From Thermoproteota archaeon (GTDB lineage Archaea > Korarchaeota > Korarchaeia > Korarchaeales > Korarchaeaceae): 61,089 nt of DNA. Shown here one piece after another: positions 1-8,008 of the stretch. Position numbers and translations under genes: made by a program. The notes under the pieces are model-generated. The model was not told the DNA's origin. It ran no database searches and was given only the letters and a program-made list of their open reading frames with translations. The DNA lies in NCBI GenBank assembly GCA_027491415.1, contig JAOZFH010000013.1, forward strand, positions 1-61,089. The letters run 5' to 3'. Each line of letters starts with the position of its first letter. Position 1 is the stretch's first letter.

Positions 1-1
1 C

Positions 2-1684
2 GGCGAGGACGACGACGGAGATGGCCTGGTGGACGAGGACCCAATCCCGTGGCACGACTACTTCGGTACGGGCCTCCCGTTCTTCACGGGAGACGAGGAC
101 AACGACGGGCTCTTCGACGAGGACCCGGTGAACGGGGCGGACGACGACTTCGACGGGCTGGTGGACGAGGACCCGGCCGGGATAGACAACGACGGGGACG
201 GGCTGGTGGACGAGGACACCGAGATATGGCCGGACTTCGTCGGCAAGGTCAAGGCGCTGATAGACGCCACCGAGTGGTGGGGGTACACCGGAGACGGCTC
301 CGCCGAGGACTTCTGGTTCCACGGCACCCACGTCTCCGAGACGGCTGTCGGCCTCGGCACCAGCATGTGGGGTAAGTACGGAGGCGCGGGGGCAGGGTAC
401 TACTGGCCTCCGATACCGGGCGTCGCCCCTGGGGCGGACCTAGCGATGGTCAGATTCTTCGGCGACCAGGGGTCCTGGGAGGTGAACTACCAGTACGTAG
501 ACGAGTGGTCGGCGTACGCGATGGCCCACAGATCGACCGGCGCGTACATAAACTCCAACTCCTGGGGCTACCCGTCCGGGGGTGAGTACAGCCTCTACGA
601 GGCGTACTGGGACCTGTTCGCCAAGGGAGGCGTCGACTGGGACCTTGACGGCGACCCCGAGCCGCCAATGGTCTGCGTGTTCGCTGCCGGCAACGACGGG
701 CCGGATCCGACCGTGAGCCTAGACGGTCCGGGAATAGCCAAGAACGTCATACAGGTGGGCGCCACGACGAACCCGCCGTTCTTCCCGCCCAACCAGTTCG
801 CCAGCTTCAGCAGCAGGGGCCCGACCGCGGACGGCAGGATAAAGCCGGACGTCGTGGCCCCGGGCTACTACGTTGTGGGGCCCATAACGGGGATGTACAT
901 GTACGGCTGGCTGACCCCTGACCCCGTGCAGGGCCTGCACGCGTGGGCGGCGGGGACCAGCATGGCGACGCCCCAGGTGGCCGGCGCCGCTGCGCTGTGG
1001 GAGGAGACGTTCAGCTTCGCTGGGACACTCTCGCCGTCGGCCGTGAAGGCCCTGATAGTTAACTTCGCAGACTGGATGGGCTACGACCCCACCGCCGACT
1101 CGGACGGAAACGGCAACCCCGACCTCTACGACATGGGCTTTGGCCAGCTCGACTTCTACAATTGGCTCTCATACCCTGGCGTGCTCTTCGTCTGCGACGA
1201 GTGCATGGAGGTCTCTGGAGGGTGGTTCACAACGCTCTACTTCGTAGTTGATGACCCATCAGTGCCACTCAGGGTCACGCTGGCCTGGAGCGATCCGCCG
1301 CAGTGGGCTGCCGGAGTCCCGGCGCTGATCAATGATTTCGACCTGCAGGTGATAGCCCCTGATGGCACCGTTTACAACGGAAACGACCTAACCCCGCCCT
1401 ACGATGACCAGAGGGACAAAGTTAACAACGTCGAGAGGGTCATCATAGACGCCCCCATGGCCGGCAAGTACACCATTAGGGTCTGGGCCCGCAGCACTCC
1501 GATGAGCGACCCGCCGTTCTCGCTGGTCATCTTCGGCGGAGGTATGCCCAAGTTCCCGGGGCCCTTCGGTCCGGGCGTGGGCGGCCTGTACGCCCCGGCC
1601 GCGCTGCCCCTAACGGTGGCCGTGGCCTCCGTGGCCGTGGCCGGCGCGGCCGCGGTCTCCTACCACTGGAGGAGGAGGCACTGA
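2..1684 (+). CDS. Membrane-anchored subtilisin-like (S8) protease, 5' partial
   Basis: The frame is open to the left window edge, so the signal peptide and true start lie outside. The first 60 or so residues are acidic calcium-binding-like repeats of the DxDxDGLVDEDP kind. The S8 catalytic His lies in HGTHV (about base 318), the oxyanion Asn region in AAGNDG (about 680) and the nucleophile Ser in GTSMATPQVAG (about 959). The catalytic Asp motif is not visible and should lie upstream, so the acidic repeats appear to sit between the Asp and His motifs. A beta-rich C-terminal domain (about 1200-1540) resembles the jelly-roll domain of KP-43-type subtilases. The protein ends in a hydrophobic helix followed by HWRRRH, which predicts an extracellular enzyme held by a C-terminal membrane anchor. 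Family assignment is secure; substrate is unknown. Confidence 0.93.
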   Translation, partial: GEDDDGDGLVDEDPIPWHDYFGTGLPFFTGDEDNDGLFDEDPVNGADDDFDGLVDEDPAGIDNDGDGLVDEDTEIWPDFVGKVKALIDATEWWGYTGDGSAEDFWFHGTHVSETAVGLGTSMWGKYGGAGAGYYWPPIPGVAPGADLAMVRFFGDQGSWEVNYQYVDEWSAYAMAHRSTGAYINSNSWGYPSGGEYSLYEAYWDLFAKGGVDWDLDGDPEPPMVCVFAAGNDGPDPTVSLDGPGIAKNVIQVGATTNPPFFPPNQFASFSSRGPTADGRIKPDVVAPGYYVVGPITGMYMYGWLTPDPVQGLHAWAAGTSMATPQVAGAAALWEETFSFAGTLSPSAVKALIVNFADWMGYDPTADSDGNGNPDLYDMGFGQLDFYNWLSYPGVLFVCDECMEVSGGWFTTLYFVVDDPSVPLRVTLAWSDPPQWAAGVPALINDFDLQVIAPDGTVYNGNDLTPPYDDQRDKVNNVERVIIDAPMAGKYTIRVWARSTPMSDPPFSLVIFGGGMPKFPGPFGPGVGGLYAPAALPLTVAVASVAVAGAAAVSYHWRRRH

Positions 1685-1737
1685 GGTCCCCTTCCCCCTC
1701 TCCCCCTCTTTCTCGAACTCCCTCACCCGATGGGGGC

Positions 1738-1746
1738 CTTTTTATC
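1738..1746 (+). promoter_or_regulatory. TATA box for the caspase-like secreted protein gene
   Basis: CTTTTTATC lies just after the subtilase gene. A start of transcription about 27 nt downstream would leave a 5' leader of about 40 nt containing GGTGAAGGA directly before the ATG at 1810. Confidence 0.45.
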
Positions 1747-1809
1747 CACCGGGCGGCCTGCCCGAGGACGATATGCGGGCCGAGCCCGGGGCCAACCAGA
1801 GGTGAAGGA

Positions 1810-2583
1810 ATGACCTCCTCACGAAAGGCTCTGGCGGTCCTCACGGCAGCTTCCGTCCTGCTGACGCTTGGGGCCCACGCAGCGATTCGGGGGGGCGGCG
1901 AGAACCAGCCGGGGGGGTCGGCGCAGGCGGCGCTCTTGGACTCCTTGGCAATAGAGTTTCCCAATCCCGGCCTCGCCGAAGATCTGAGAGAGGCCCTGAG
2001 CGCGGCCAACATGACTCTGGACGTGTTTACACACTGGAACGTCTCCGTCGACCTGTACCGAAGGCTCCCCACGCTTGGTTACAGGCTGATCATACTCCGG
2101 GTCCACACGGCCGCCTACTACGAGGACGGTAGGCCCGTGCACGTGGCCCTGGGGACTGGCGAGCCATTCGCCTCGCACAGGTACGTGGACCTCCAGCTCT
2201 CCAGGAAGATCGGCGCGCTGGTGCTCCTCACGTCGGACGACAGGTACTTCGCAGTCCCGCCGGAGTTCATCCGGTCCGAGATGGAGGGGAACTTTCACGG
2301 GGCCGTGGTAATCATAGCAGGCTGCAAGGGGCTCGTGACAAACGTGACCGCAGAGGCTCTGGTGAGGGGGGGCGCGTCCGTGGTCATAGGTTGGGACGAG
2401 GACGTCACCGCCACTCACACGGACGCGGCCGTGGTCCTGCTGGTCAGGCTCCTTGCTGAAGGGAAGACCGTCGAAGAGGCGGTAACCAAAGTCATGGAGG
2501 TCCTCGGGCCCGATCCCCTGTACGGGGCGCGGCTCAGGTGGTACCCTCAGGACGCTGGGGGCGTCCGACTCATTTCCGGCTGA
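1810..2583 (+). CDS. Secreted protein with caspase/CHAT-like fold
   Basis: 257 residues with an N-terminal signal peptide (hydrophobic stretch residues 8-24 ending in AHA). After it come strand-helix elements typical of clan CD peptidases (C25, CHAT, caspase): a strand ending in a histidine (RVHTAAY), a strand ending in a cysteine (VVIIAGCKG), and the motif LVRGGASVVIGWDEDV followed by a helix LLVRLLAEGKTVEEAV, which closely matches the end of CHAT domains. The usual HG dipeptide is HT here, so catalytic competence is uncertain. It follows a secreted subtilase in the same direction and could be a second secreted protease or a processed partner. Fold assignment comes from motif order only. GGTGAAGGA precedes the ATG. 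Confidence 0.55.
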   Translation: MTSSRKALAVLTAASVLLTLGAHAAIRGGGENQPGGSAQAALLDSLAIEFPNPGLAEDLREALSAANMTLDVFTHWNVSVDLYRRLPTLGYRLIILRVHTAAYYEDGRPVHVALGTGEPFASHRYVDLQLSRKIGALVLLTSDDRYFAVPPEFIRSEMEGNFHGAVVIIAGCKGLVTNVTAEALVRGGASVVIGWDEDVTATHTDAAVVLLVRLLAEGKTVEEAVTKVMEVLGPDPLYGARLRWYPQDAGGVRLISG

Positions 2584-2614
2584 TCGGCCGCCGTTGGGCT
2601 GTGGGCGAGGGAAC

Positions 2615-2622
2615 CTTAAATC
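2615..2622 (+). promoter_or_regulatory. TATA box, leaderless transcript
   Basis: CTTAAATC is centred 26-27 nt before the tandem GTG codons at 2645 and 2648. This spacing is expected if transcription begins at the start codon, and it supports 2645 over an upstream GTG at 2594. Confidence 0.6.
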
Positions 2623-2644
2623 TCCCTTGGGGTCAGGGTCGCCG

Positions 2645-3646
2645 GTGGTGAAGAGGCTCAAGACATCCTCTCTCTACGCGCTGATTCTGACCCTCGTCCT
2701 CGCTGCGCCGATCTCTGGCGTCTCCTCGGTCCTGGCCGCCGAGGGTTCGATCGGGGGAGTTGTCGTGATCGCCAATTCCTACGACGCACAGGCGGCCCAG
2801 GTGATAGTGGAGAGCCTCCAGAGGATCGGCGTTGACGTCGAGGTGCTCTCCCCCGAGCGTGCGGGTGAGGTGGGGGACCGATTCCCCGTGATCCTGGGGG
2901 GGCCCGACGCCTACGAGGGCGCGGGTGAGATCTCGGCCCTGGTACTCAACGACAGCGATGAGGATTGGCTCAGGCAGATGCCCGGGGCCATCCTAGTCTA
3001 CCTAGGATACTGGGGCAACCGGACCGCGGTGGTGATAGCCGGTCAGACCAGGAACGAGACCCTCCTCGCCTCCAAGCTCTACGCGGTCTCCGGCCTCCCA
3101 GGTTCACCTATCTCCGCAATCATGACGAGCCTGGAGGCCAGGGGCGTATCCCCTGGGCAGTACGCGAACTACTCGACCACGATAATCTCGCCCTACGGGG
3201 GCAACGTAACCGGATACATGCTCTACACAGTCTCTTCCGGAAGCCTGGGTGACGTCCCGGCGACCGTCATAGTCCAGAGCGCCGTGAACGTGTACGCTCC
3301 CCAGTCCAACGCCACCAGCGTCGCCTACTACCTCTCCAATGGGACGGTGTGTACCTACGCCTCCATCAGCGGCGCGGGGGTGGGGAGCTTCTCCTCCAAC
3401 CTGTCCTGCCGGCTCTGGGAGCCCCCCAACCTCTCCGAGCAGGAGATCCCGAGGGTCTTGGGGAGGGCCACCGCCGAGTACAGGGAGGTGCCAGCCGGGA
3501 GGTTCCTCTGCGCGAAGTTCGCCCGACAGACCGGAGCCGTGTGGGTGAGCCCCGACGTCCCCATAACGGGAATCGTCGAGGTGATCGACTACCAGCCCGG
3601 AGGGCCCCTCTCAGTCATGTCCCTCGTGAGCTTCTCCTGGGGGTGA
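2645..3646 (+). CDS. Secreted S-layer-like protein
   Basis: 333 residues beginning VVKRLKTSSLYALIL, a clear signal peptide (hydrophobic to about residue 30, ending SVLA). Residues 35-150 form an alternating strand/helix domain with the element VILGGPDAY and later NRTAVVIAGQTRNETLLASKLY. This is the pattern of the nucleotide-binding-like domain of thermococcal S-layer proteins and of cell-wall-binding repeat 2. The second half (about 150-333) is beta-rich with several NxT/S sequons and four cysteines and has no family I recognise. The gene runs into the next regulator gene with a 4 bp gap. Extracellular location is secure; role in the cell envelope is inferred. Confidence 0.6.
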   Translation: MVKRLKTSSLYALILTLVLAAPISGVSSVLAAEGSIGGVVVIANSYDAQAAQVIVESLQRIGVDVEVLSPERAGEVGDRFPVILGGPDAYEGAGEISALVLNDSDEDWLRQMPGAILVYLGYWGNRTAVVIAGQTRNETLLASKLYAVSGLPGSPISAIMTSLEARGVSPGQYANYSTTIISPYGGNVTGYMLYTVSSGSLGDVPATVIVQSAVNVYAPQSNATSVAYYLSNGTVCTYASISGAGVGSFSSNLSCRLWEPPNLSEQEIPRVLGRATAEYREVPAGRFLCAKFARQTGAVWVSPDVPITGIVEVIDYQPGGPLSVMSLVSFSWG

Positions 3647-3650
3647 GGGC

Positions 3651-3977
3651 GTGTCGGACCCCGAGGAGGGGACGATACGAGAGCGGATCGTGAGGCTTCT
3701 CTCCTCCGCGGAGTATCCCATGTCGGCCGCGGAGATCGCCCGGGAGCTCGGCCTGCCGCCCGGGGAGGTGAGGTCGGTCTACGCCCACCTGGAGCACGTG
3801 GCGAAGACGCTGAACGGGATGTACGGCGGCTCCCTGGTGCTCCTCATGGAACCCCCACACTGCAGGAAGTGCGGCTACGTCTTCAAGAGCCTCAAGAAGC
3901 CCAGAAAACCCAGCAGATGCCCGAAGTGTGGTAGCGAGTGGATCGAGCCCCCGAGGTTTATAATCGGCCAGCCCTGA
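3651..3977 (+). CDS. Winged-helix / zinc-ribbon transcriptional regulator (COG3357 type)
   Basis: 108 residues. Residues 7-60 form a helix-turn-helix (MSAAEIARELGLPPGEVRSVYAHLEHV). Residues 70-98 form a zinc ribbon with two Cys pairs, CRKC and CPKC, about 23 residues apart. This two-domain layout is the archaeal COG3357 family of predicted regulators. The GTG start lies 4 bp after the preceding gene behind GGTGAG, so the two are probably co-transcribed, and it might regulate the surface-protein genes. The 3' end overlaps the convergent ECF S-component gene by 20 bp. Targets are unknown. Confidence 0.85.
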   Translation: MSDPEEGTIRERIVRLLSSAEYPMSAAEIARELGLPPGEVRSVYAHLEHVAKTLNGMYGGSLVLLMEPPHCRKCGYVFKSLKKPRKPSRCPKCGSEWIEPPRFIIGQP

Positions 3978-4527
3978 CGGCCTTGACGGGCCTACCCTCG
4001 ACCGTGAGTCCGAGCAGTGCCCCGACCGCTGCCTCCGCCTTGGGAACTAGGATGGAGAACGCCGCGGCGTTGGTGAGCTCGTGGAGGAGGGCGAACGGTA
4101 TGCCTGCGATAAGGGCCGCCTCTACCGGAAAGCCGAACGTCAGGGCGAAGACCACATTGGTGAGGAGATCATAAGCGAGGGTCGTCGAGAACCCTAAGGC
4201 CGCCAGGATGACCCTCGGGGGCCTCTTACCTGCTGTCAGCGACCTTGAGAGCCAGCCCGCAAGAGCGTACATCCACTCTCCCACAATTGTCGCGATCCAA
4301 ATCGTTGGGATAAAACCGTAGGGATTGAAAAAGCCATAAATGAGCCAGGTGAGGGTCGCCACCGCCACACCATCAATGAGTCCCAAACTGAGACCCGCTA
4401 TGAATACGATCGAATCCATGAGCTTGACGTTCGGTATGCCTATCATAGCGAAGTTGGTGGCGATGGCGAGGGCAGAGAGCAGGCCAACCACGGCTGCCCT
4501 CCTGCTAGCCCCGTTGTGGGCCCTCAC
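3958..4527 (-). CDS. ECF transporter S component (substrate-binding membrane subunit)
   Basis: 189 residues with about six hydrophobic helices and short loops, including LSALAIATNFAMIGIP and LDGV-like turns and a cytoplasmic AGKRPPR loop. The overall pattern is that of S components of energy-coupling-factor vitamin transporters. I chose the GTG at 4527 because a GGTGAGGG ribosome-binding site precedes it and the longer reading (from 4587) would overlap the DUF4430 gene with a hydrophilic tail. It lies 19 bp downstream of that gene, so the two form an operon. No T or A subunit is encoded here; it could borrow the energizing module of the operon at 48228-50792. Substrate is not determinable from sequence; the DUF4430 neighbour suggests a corrinoid. 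Confidence 0.7.
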   Translation of the reverse strand: MRAHNGASRRAAVVGLLSALAIATNFAMIGIPNVKLMDSIVFIAGLSLGLIDGVAVATLTWLIYGFFNPYGFIPTIWIATIVGEWMYALAGWLSRSLTAGKRPPRVILAALGFSTTLAYDLLTNVVFALTFGFPVEAALIAGIPFALLHELTNAAAFSILVPKAEAAVGALLGLTVEGRPVKAVRAGRL

Positions 4528-4546
4528 CTGGCCCTCACCACCACAC

Positions 4547-5017
4547 TTACGGCGGGGTCGGCAGAGGGCTCTGAGAAGTATCCTCATAATACCAGAAGAG
4601 AGTCTCCCCGTCCATCACCACGTACCTGTCCGCGGCGATCGGACCCTCCTGCCAGCCTCCCCAGTCGGTCCAAGTCCACCACATCCAGTAATACGGGTTG
4701 CTGTTGGCCACACCATTGATGGACTCAACAAACGCGCCCATGCCCGGGTACTCCGTGTAGTTAACGCTTGCCACGGCCAAGGTCACATCCAGGAGGGTCG
4801 ATCCCTTCTTAACCCGGGTCCCGTTGTGCCAAGTTACCTCTCCGCCCTGGATTCCTATCCCCAAGTTTACAGTAACGTACTCGCCCTCCAGCCCCTGTGT
4901 GAGCTCAGCTATTCTCTGGTTAAGTCTTGTGGCCTCAGATCTGTAGTAGACGGCCAGCATAGAGGCTGAGATGGCCCAAATCAGTAGGAGGACCGACGCG
5001 GCGACCCACTTCTCCAT
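4547..5017 (-). CDS. Membrane-anchored DUF4430 (transcobalamin-like) domain protein
   Basis: 156 residues: an N-terminal membrane helix (residues 5-24), a short coiled segment (RLNQRIAELTQGL), then a DUF4430 domain at about 50-145. The domain is recognised by GSTLLDVTLAVA, the glycine-rich GMGAFVESINGVA, the aromatic YYWMWWTW and the final DGETLFWYYE. DUF4430 resembles the C-terminal domain of transcobalamin and intrinsic factor and is often found with cobalamin or ECF transport genes. Predicted location is the outer face of the membrane, presenting ligand to the S component encoded directly downstream. Ligand identity is inference. Confidence 0.75.
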   Translation of the reverse strand: MEKWVAASVLLLIWAISASMLAVYYRSEATRLNQRIAELTQGLEGEYVTVNLGIGIQGGEVTWHNGTRVKKGSTLLDVTLAVASVNYTEYPGMGAFVESINGVANSNPYYWMWWTWTDWGGWQEGPIAADRYVVMDGETLFWYYEDTSQSPLPTPP

Positions 5018-5047
5018 GGGATCACTGGATGGATTATCCGTCCATAC

Positions 5048-5057
5048 CTATAATAAG
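5048..5057. promoter_or_regulatory. Shared bidirectional TATA element
   Basis: CTATAATAAG reads as a TATA box on both strands. On the minus strand it would start transcription near 5026 for the DUF4430/ECF operon (ATG 5017). On the plus strand it would start near 5080 for the regulator (ATG 5088). The two transcription units therefore share one core promoter, which makes mutual or autoregulated expression likely. Confidence 0.6.
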
Positions 5058-5087
5058 TTTCCACCACTAAAACCTATCCCGAGGGAG

Positions 5088-5741
5088 ATGAAGGAGTCCC
5101 CTGCTCTGGCGGATCTTCTCTCGGCGATCGACGCACTGATTCCGCGAAGGATTGGACCAGAGGCCAAGTTTCGGATAGAACACGTAGTGCTCGCTTTGCT
5201 AAAGTTACACCGTGCCGGGAGAATTGGAAGGCGGAAGCTGGCTTCCGAGCTGGGACTTGGAGAGGGCAGCGTCAGAAGCCTGCTCAAGAGACTAGTGTCC
5301 AGTGGCCTAGCGGAGAGCTCGAGGGCTGGGTGGGGACTGGCCCCCTCTGGAGAGGAACTCGTCGAGTCCCTGAAGAGGTTTTTGGTAGGTCCCATTAGAG
5401 TGAGGGCCGGAAATCTCACTGTGAGTTCCAAAGACGCCGCAGTCCTCGTCAGAGGGGGAGAGAGGGGCGTAACCACTGGGCTGGGGATTCGCGACGCAGC
5501 CTTCAGAGCAGGCGCCGATGGGGCAACCGTTCTCGTGTTGAGGCCGGACGCGGTGTACTTTCCCGATGGGGTGAAGTGCCCGGGTGACCTACAGAAGAAG
5601 GCGAGGGAGATAGCAAAATCCTTGAAAGCAAGAACAGGAGACGCGATTATCATCGGCACATCCAAGAACTACGTACTCGCGGAACTCGGAGCGATCTCCG
5701 GCGCCATCAATCTCCTGAGGAGGATATCCTCTATGGAGTGA
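5088..5741 (+). CDS. Winged-helix regulator with DUF4443-like C-terminal domain
   Basis: 217 residues from the ATG at 5088, which has GAGGGAG directly before it and lies about 35 nt after the TATA element; the longer open frame from 4971 runs back through the divergent promoter and gene and was rejected. Residues 1-95 form a winged helix (RRKLASELGLGEGSVRSLLKRLVSSGL). Residues 105-215 form an alpha/beta domain (VRAGNLTVSSKDAAVLVRGG, then DAIIIGTSKNYVLAELGAISGAINLL) that resembles archaeal DUF4443. Divergence from the DUF4430/ECF operon over a shared promoter suggests that it senses the transported compound and controls that operon, but no ligand can be assigned. Confidence 0.72.
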   Translation: MKESPALADLLSAIDALIPRRIGPEAKFRIEHVVLALLKLHRAGRIGRRKLASELGLGEGSVRSLLKRLVSSGLAESSRAGWGLAPSGEELVESLKRFLVGPIRVRAGNLTVSSKDAAVLVRGGERGVTTGLGIRDAAFRAGADGATVLVLRPDAVYFPDGVKCPGDLQKKAREIAKSLKARTGDAIIIGTSKNYVLAELGAISGAINLLRRISSME

Positions 5742-5787
5742 TGAGATATCCAGCGGAGCTGTGGAGGGGTCCAGATGATCCCCAACC

Positions 5788-6474
5788 TCACTTGGACTTG
5801 GCTGTCAAGGCGTCGGCGATGGCCAGCAGGGCGGCCCTCTCCCAGGAGTCTTGAGGCTGCTCCCAGGCCCTCCTCTCGAGGCCGGCGGCCAGCCTCACGG
5901 CGTAATCCCTCGGGGCTCCCTCGGCGAGGGCCTTGAGACCGATCAGAATGGCCTCCAAGGCCTCGCTGCTCGAGGGCATCCTCAGGACGACGTTGGAGAG
6001 CTCCTCGTAGGCCCTGACCACGTCTCCCCCGTGGGCCATCGCCAGGGCCGTCCTGACCCTGCCGAGCGCCCGGGCCTCCGCCTCCAGGTCCTCCAGCTGG
6101 ATGGCCCTCTTGGATATCTCCCTCTCGAGTTCCACTCTCCGCCGCTCGAGCCTAGAGGAGCCCAACCTCAGGATGGTCCACAGGAAAACCGCCCCTCCCA
6201 GGGCGGCCATGGTCAGGGCACGCTGCACCCAAGGGGCCACCCTCCCGGACGGGAGCAGCATCATCGACGCGATCACTATGGCGGCCAGGATCACCGTGCC
6301 CTCGAGAACCCTCCTGACGAGGCGGTCCACCCTATCTGATATCGAGGCCTCTTCGTCCCTCAGCCTAGATATCGTACTTTCCAAGGAGGCCAGCCTAGAT
6401 TCGAGGTCGTCGACCCTCTTATCGAGCACCGCGAGCGTCAGGCTAAGGTCGGGCCCTGTGGAGTCAGGCGACAT
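5788..6474 (-). CDS. Coiled-coil membrane protein of unknown function
   Basis: 228 residues. Residues 10-50 are a predicted coiled coil (LDKRVDDLESRLASLESTISRL), residues 57-103 hold two membrane helices, and residues 105-135 are a second coiled coil. The C-terminal 100 residues are helical with a TPR-like appearance (VVRAYEELSNVVLRMPSSSEALEAILIGL). I do not recognise the family. It is probably anchored by a helical hairpin with both coiled coils in the cytoplasm. It lies downstream of another small membrane protein in the same direction, separated by about 60 bp that contain a possible TATA element (ATATCTTTTTGG on the minus strand). Confidence 0.7.
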   Translation of the reverse strand: MSPDSTGPDLSLTLAVLDKRVDDLESRLASLESTISRLRDEEASISDRVDRLVRRVLEGTVILAAIVIASMMLLPSGRVAPWVQRALTMAALGGAVFLWTILRLGSSRLERRRVELEREISKRAIQLEDLEAEARALGRVRTALAMAHGGDVVRAYEELSNVVLRMPSSSEALEAILIGLKALAEGAPRDYAVRLAAGLERRAWEQPQDSWERAALLAIADALTAKSK

Positions 6475-6535
6475 TCCCGGTCATCCGCCGCCCGCCACGC
6501 CAAAAAGATATTCCAAGTCCCCCACTTCCCCGGGC

Positions 6536-6931
6536 CTACCTCGACCTCTTGCCCAGGTACCTCTGAAACAGCGCCCTGTGCCTCTGATAAATCTCGGCCC
6601 TGAGCCTGTTGAACTCCTCCTGGGAGATGAGGCCCCCCTCCAGCCGAGACCTCAGGGCCCTCATCTCCTCCATGAACGATATGAACTCGGGGTCGAGCCC
6701 CCTACGGGCGCCTGGCTCCTCGGGCGAGGGGAGGGCGGCCCCCGCGAAGAATGCGGCCGCACCCAAGGCGCCCAGGGCGAGCGGTACCTTGGAGCTCGAC
6801 GCAAGGAACTCCTCAACCAACTCGTTCCGACTCGTCTGAAGGGCTGGGAGAGTTGCTTGCTTGCTTAGGGAGAGCAGGAAAAGGGAAGACACCATTAGGA
6901 TGAGCCCGGCGAGCGCCATGAGAGGACGCAT
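6536..6931 (-). CDS. Small membrane protein with SHOCT-like C-terminus
   Basis: 131 residues with two hydrophobic helices (about 3-22 and 48-68). The charged C-terminal helix pair LRSRLEGGLISQEEFNRLRAEI resembles the SHOCT oligomerisation motif. A T-rich TATA-like element (ATTTTTTTAG on the minus strand, about 6955-6965) lies near 28 nt upstream, so the transcript may be leaderless at the ATG. No enzymatic function is suggested. Confidence 0.65.
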   Translation of the reverse strand: MRPLMALAGLILMVSSLFLLSLSKQATLPALQTSRNELVEEFLASSSKVPLALGALGAAAFFAGAALPSPEEPGARRGLDPEFISFMEEMRALRSRLEGGLISQEEFNRLRAEIYQRHRALFQRYLGKRSR

Positions 6932-7048
6932 TTTCCACCGGAGGCCCCCGGTGGAAACTAAAAAAATCCTTATGCCCCGCCCGGGTTGGTTGGGAGTTCT
7001 ATCAAGCCCGCGCCTTGAGTGACCCCTCCTCCCGGGATAGATCTCCGA

Positions 7049-8008
7049 TCAGGTCCGCCCCAGGAGCTTCCTCAGGAGCCCCACCCAGGCAGACGCTAGG
7101 GCCTCTCTGCTATACCCCCCGCCTCCAACCGCGAGGATTCGGCCTCTCGCGTGCTTTTCGGCGACCTTAACGACCTCTTCGACGAACTTTAGGTAACCCG
7201 ACGCTGTGTAGGACAGATGCGTCAGAGGGTCCGCCGCCAGCCCGTCCGCGCCCGCCTGAAGAACCACGAGCTCGGGCTCCGCCCTGTCGGCGAACTCGGC
7301 CAACTCCTTGGCTGCCTCCGCGAGCTCGTCGTCTCCGGCTCCGGGCGGCAGCGGGACGTTTAGCTTCGTCCCCCTGGCCTCGCCCTCCCCGACCTCGTGC
7401 CTGAACCCCGTGCCGGGGTATAGGTACCTCCCGTCCTCGTGGACGTCGAAGATCCAGACCCTCGGGTCGGCGTAGAACCCGTAGAACACCCCGTCTCCGT
7501 GGTGGGCGTCCACGTCGACGTAGAGGATCCTCTCCACGCCAGCCCGGAGGGCAAACTCGAGGGCGACACCCACGTCGTTGAATACGCAGAAGCCGGCCGC
7601 CCGATTCCTGCGGGCGTGGTGGAGCCCGCCAACGGGGTTGAAGGCCCTCAGGCTCTCTCCACTCAGCACGGCCTCAAGGGCCCTGAGCGTGGCTCCAACG
7701 ACCCAAAGCGAGGCCTCGTACACGCCCGGAAATGCTGGCGTGTCGCCGTAGTCCAGGTAGCCGACCCCGCCCTTGGACACCCGGGCCACGAACTCCACGT
7801 AGTCTGGGTCGTGGAAGAGCTCCACCTCGTCCCTCGACGCCATCCTCGGCCCGCAGACCGTCACCCCCGGGTGGGTGTCCAGGCCCTCCCCCCTGAGGCG
7901 CCTGAGGAAGGCCTCGTACCTGTCCGACCTGAACGGGTGCGGCTCCGGGAAGGAGTACAGCTTCAGTTCGTCCCCCAGGACCAGGCAGAGCCTGCGGGTC
8001 TGGGTCAC
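7049..8008 (-). CDS. Histone-deacetylase-fold amidohydrolase (AcuC/HDAC superfamily)
   Basis: 319 residues with the full set of HDAC motifs: GGLHHARRNRAAGFCVFND (tandem active-site histidines), YVDVDAHHGDGV and FDVHEDG (zinc-binding Asp/His), LVVLQAGADGLAADPL (third metal Asp) and AVGGGGY. Archaeal and bacterial relatives hydrolyse acetyl or other acyl amides, often of polyamines or small amines. The GTG start overlaps the stop of the upstream racemase/OSBS gene by 4 nt (GTGA), so the two are translationally coupled. This points to an N-acylated small-molecule substrate rather than a protein. Confidence 0.93.
   Translation of the reverse strand: MTQTRRLCLVLGDELKLYSFPEPHPFRSDRYEAFLRRLRGEGLDTHPGVTVCGPRMASRDEVELFHDPDYVEFVARVSKGGVGYLDYGDTPAFPGVYEASLWVVGATLRALEAVLSGESLRAFNPVGGLHHARRNRAAGFCVFNDVGVALEFALRAGVERILYVDVDAHHGDGVFYGFYADPRVWIFDVHEDGRYLYPGTGFRHEVGEGEARGTKLNVPLPPGAGDDELAEAAKELAEFADRAEPELVVLQAGADGLAADPLTHLSYTASGYLKFVEEVVKVAEKHARGRILAVGGGGYSREALASAWVGLLRKLLGRT

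Noticed and set aside
1-240. Dockerin or EF-hand repeats as evidence of a cellulosome-like system
   Set aside because: Spacing DxDxDGLVDEDP fits generic calcium-binding inserts of subtilases; no cohesin is present.
1819-2661. 280-codon minus-strand frame
   Set aside because: It is antisense to the secreted caspase-like protein, which has a signal peptide, ribosome-binding site and TATA box.
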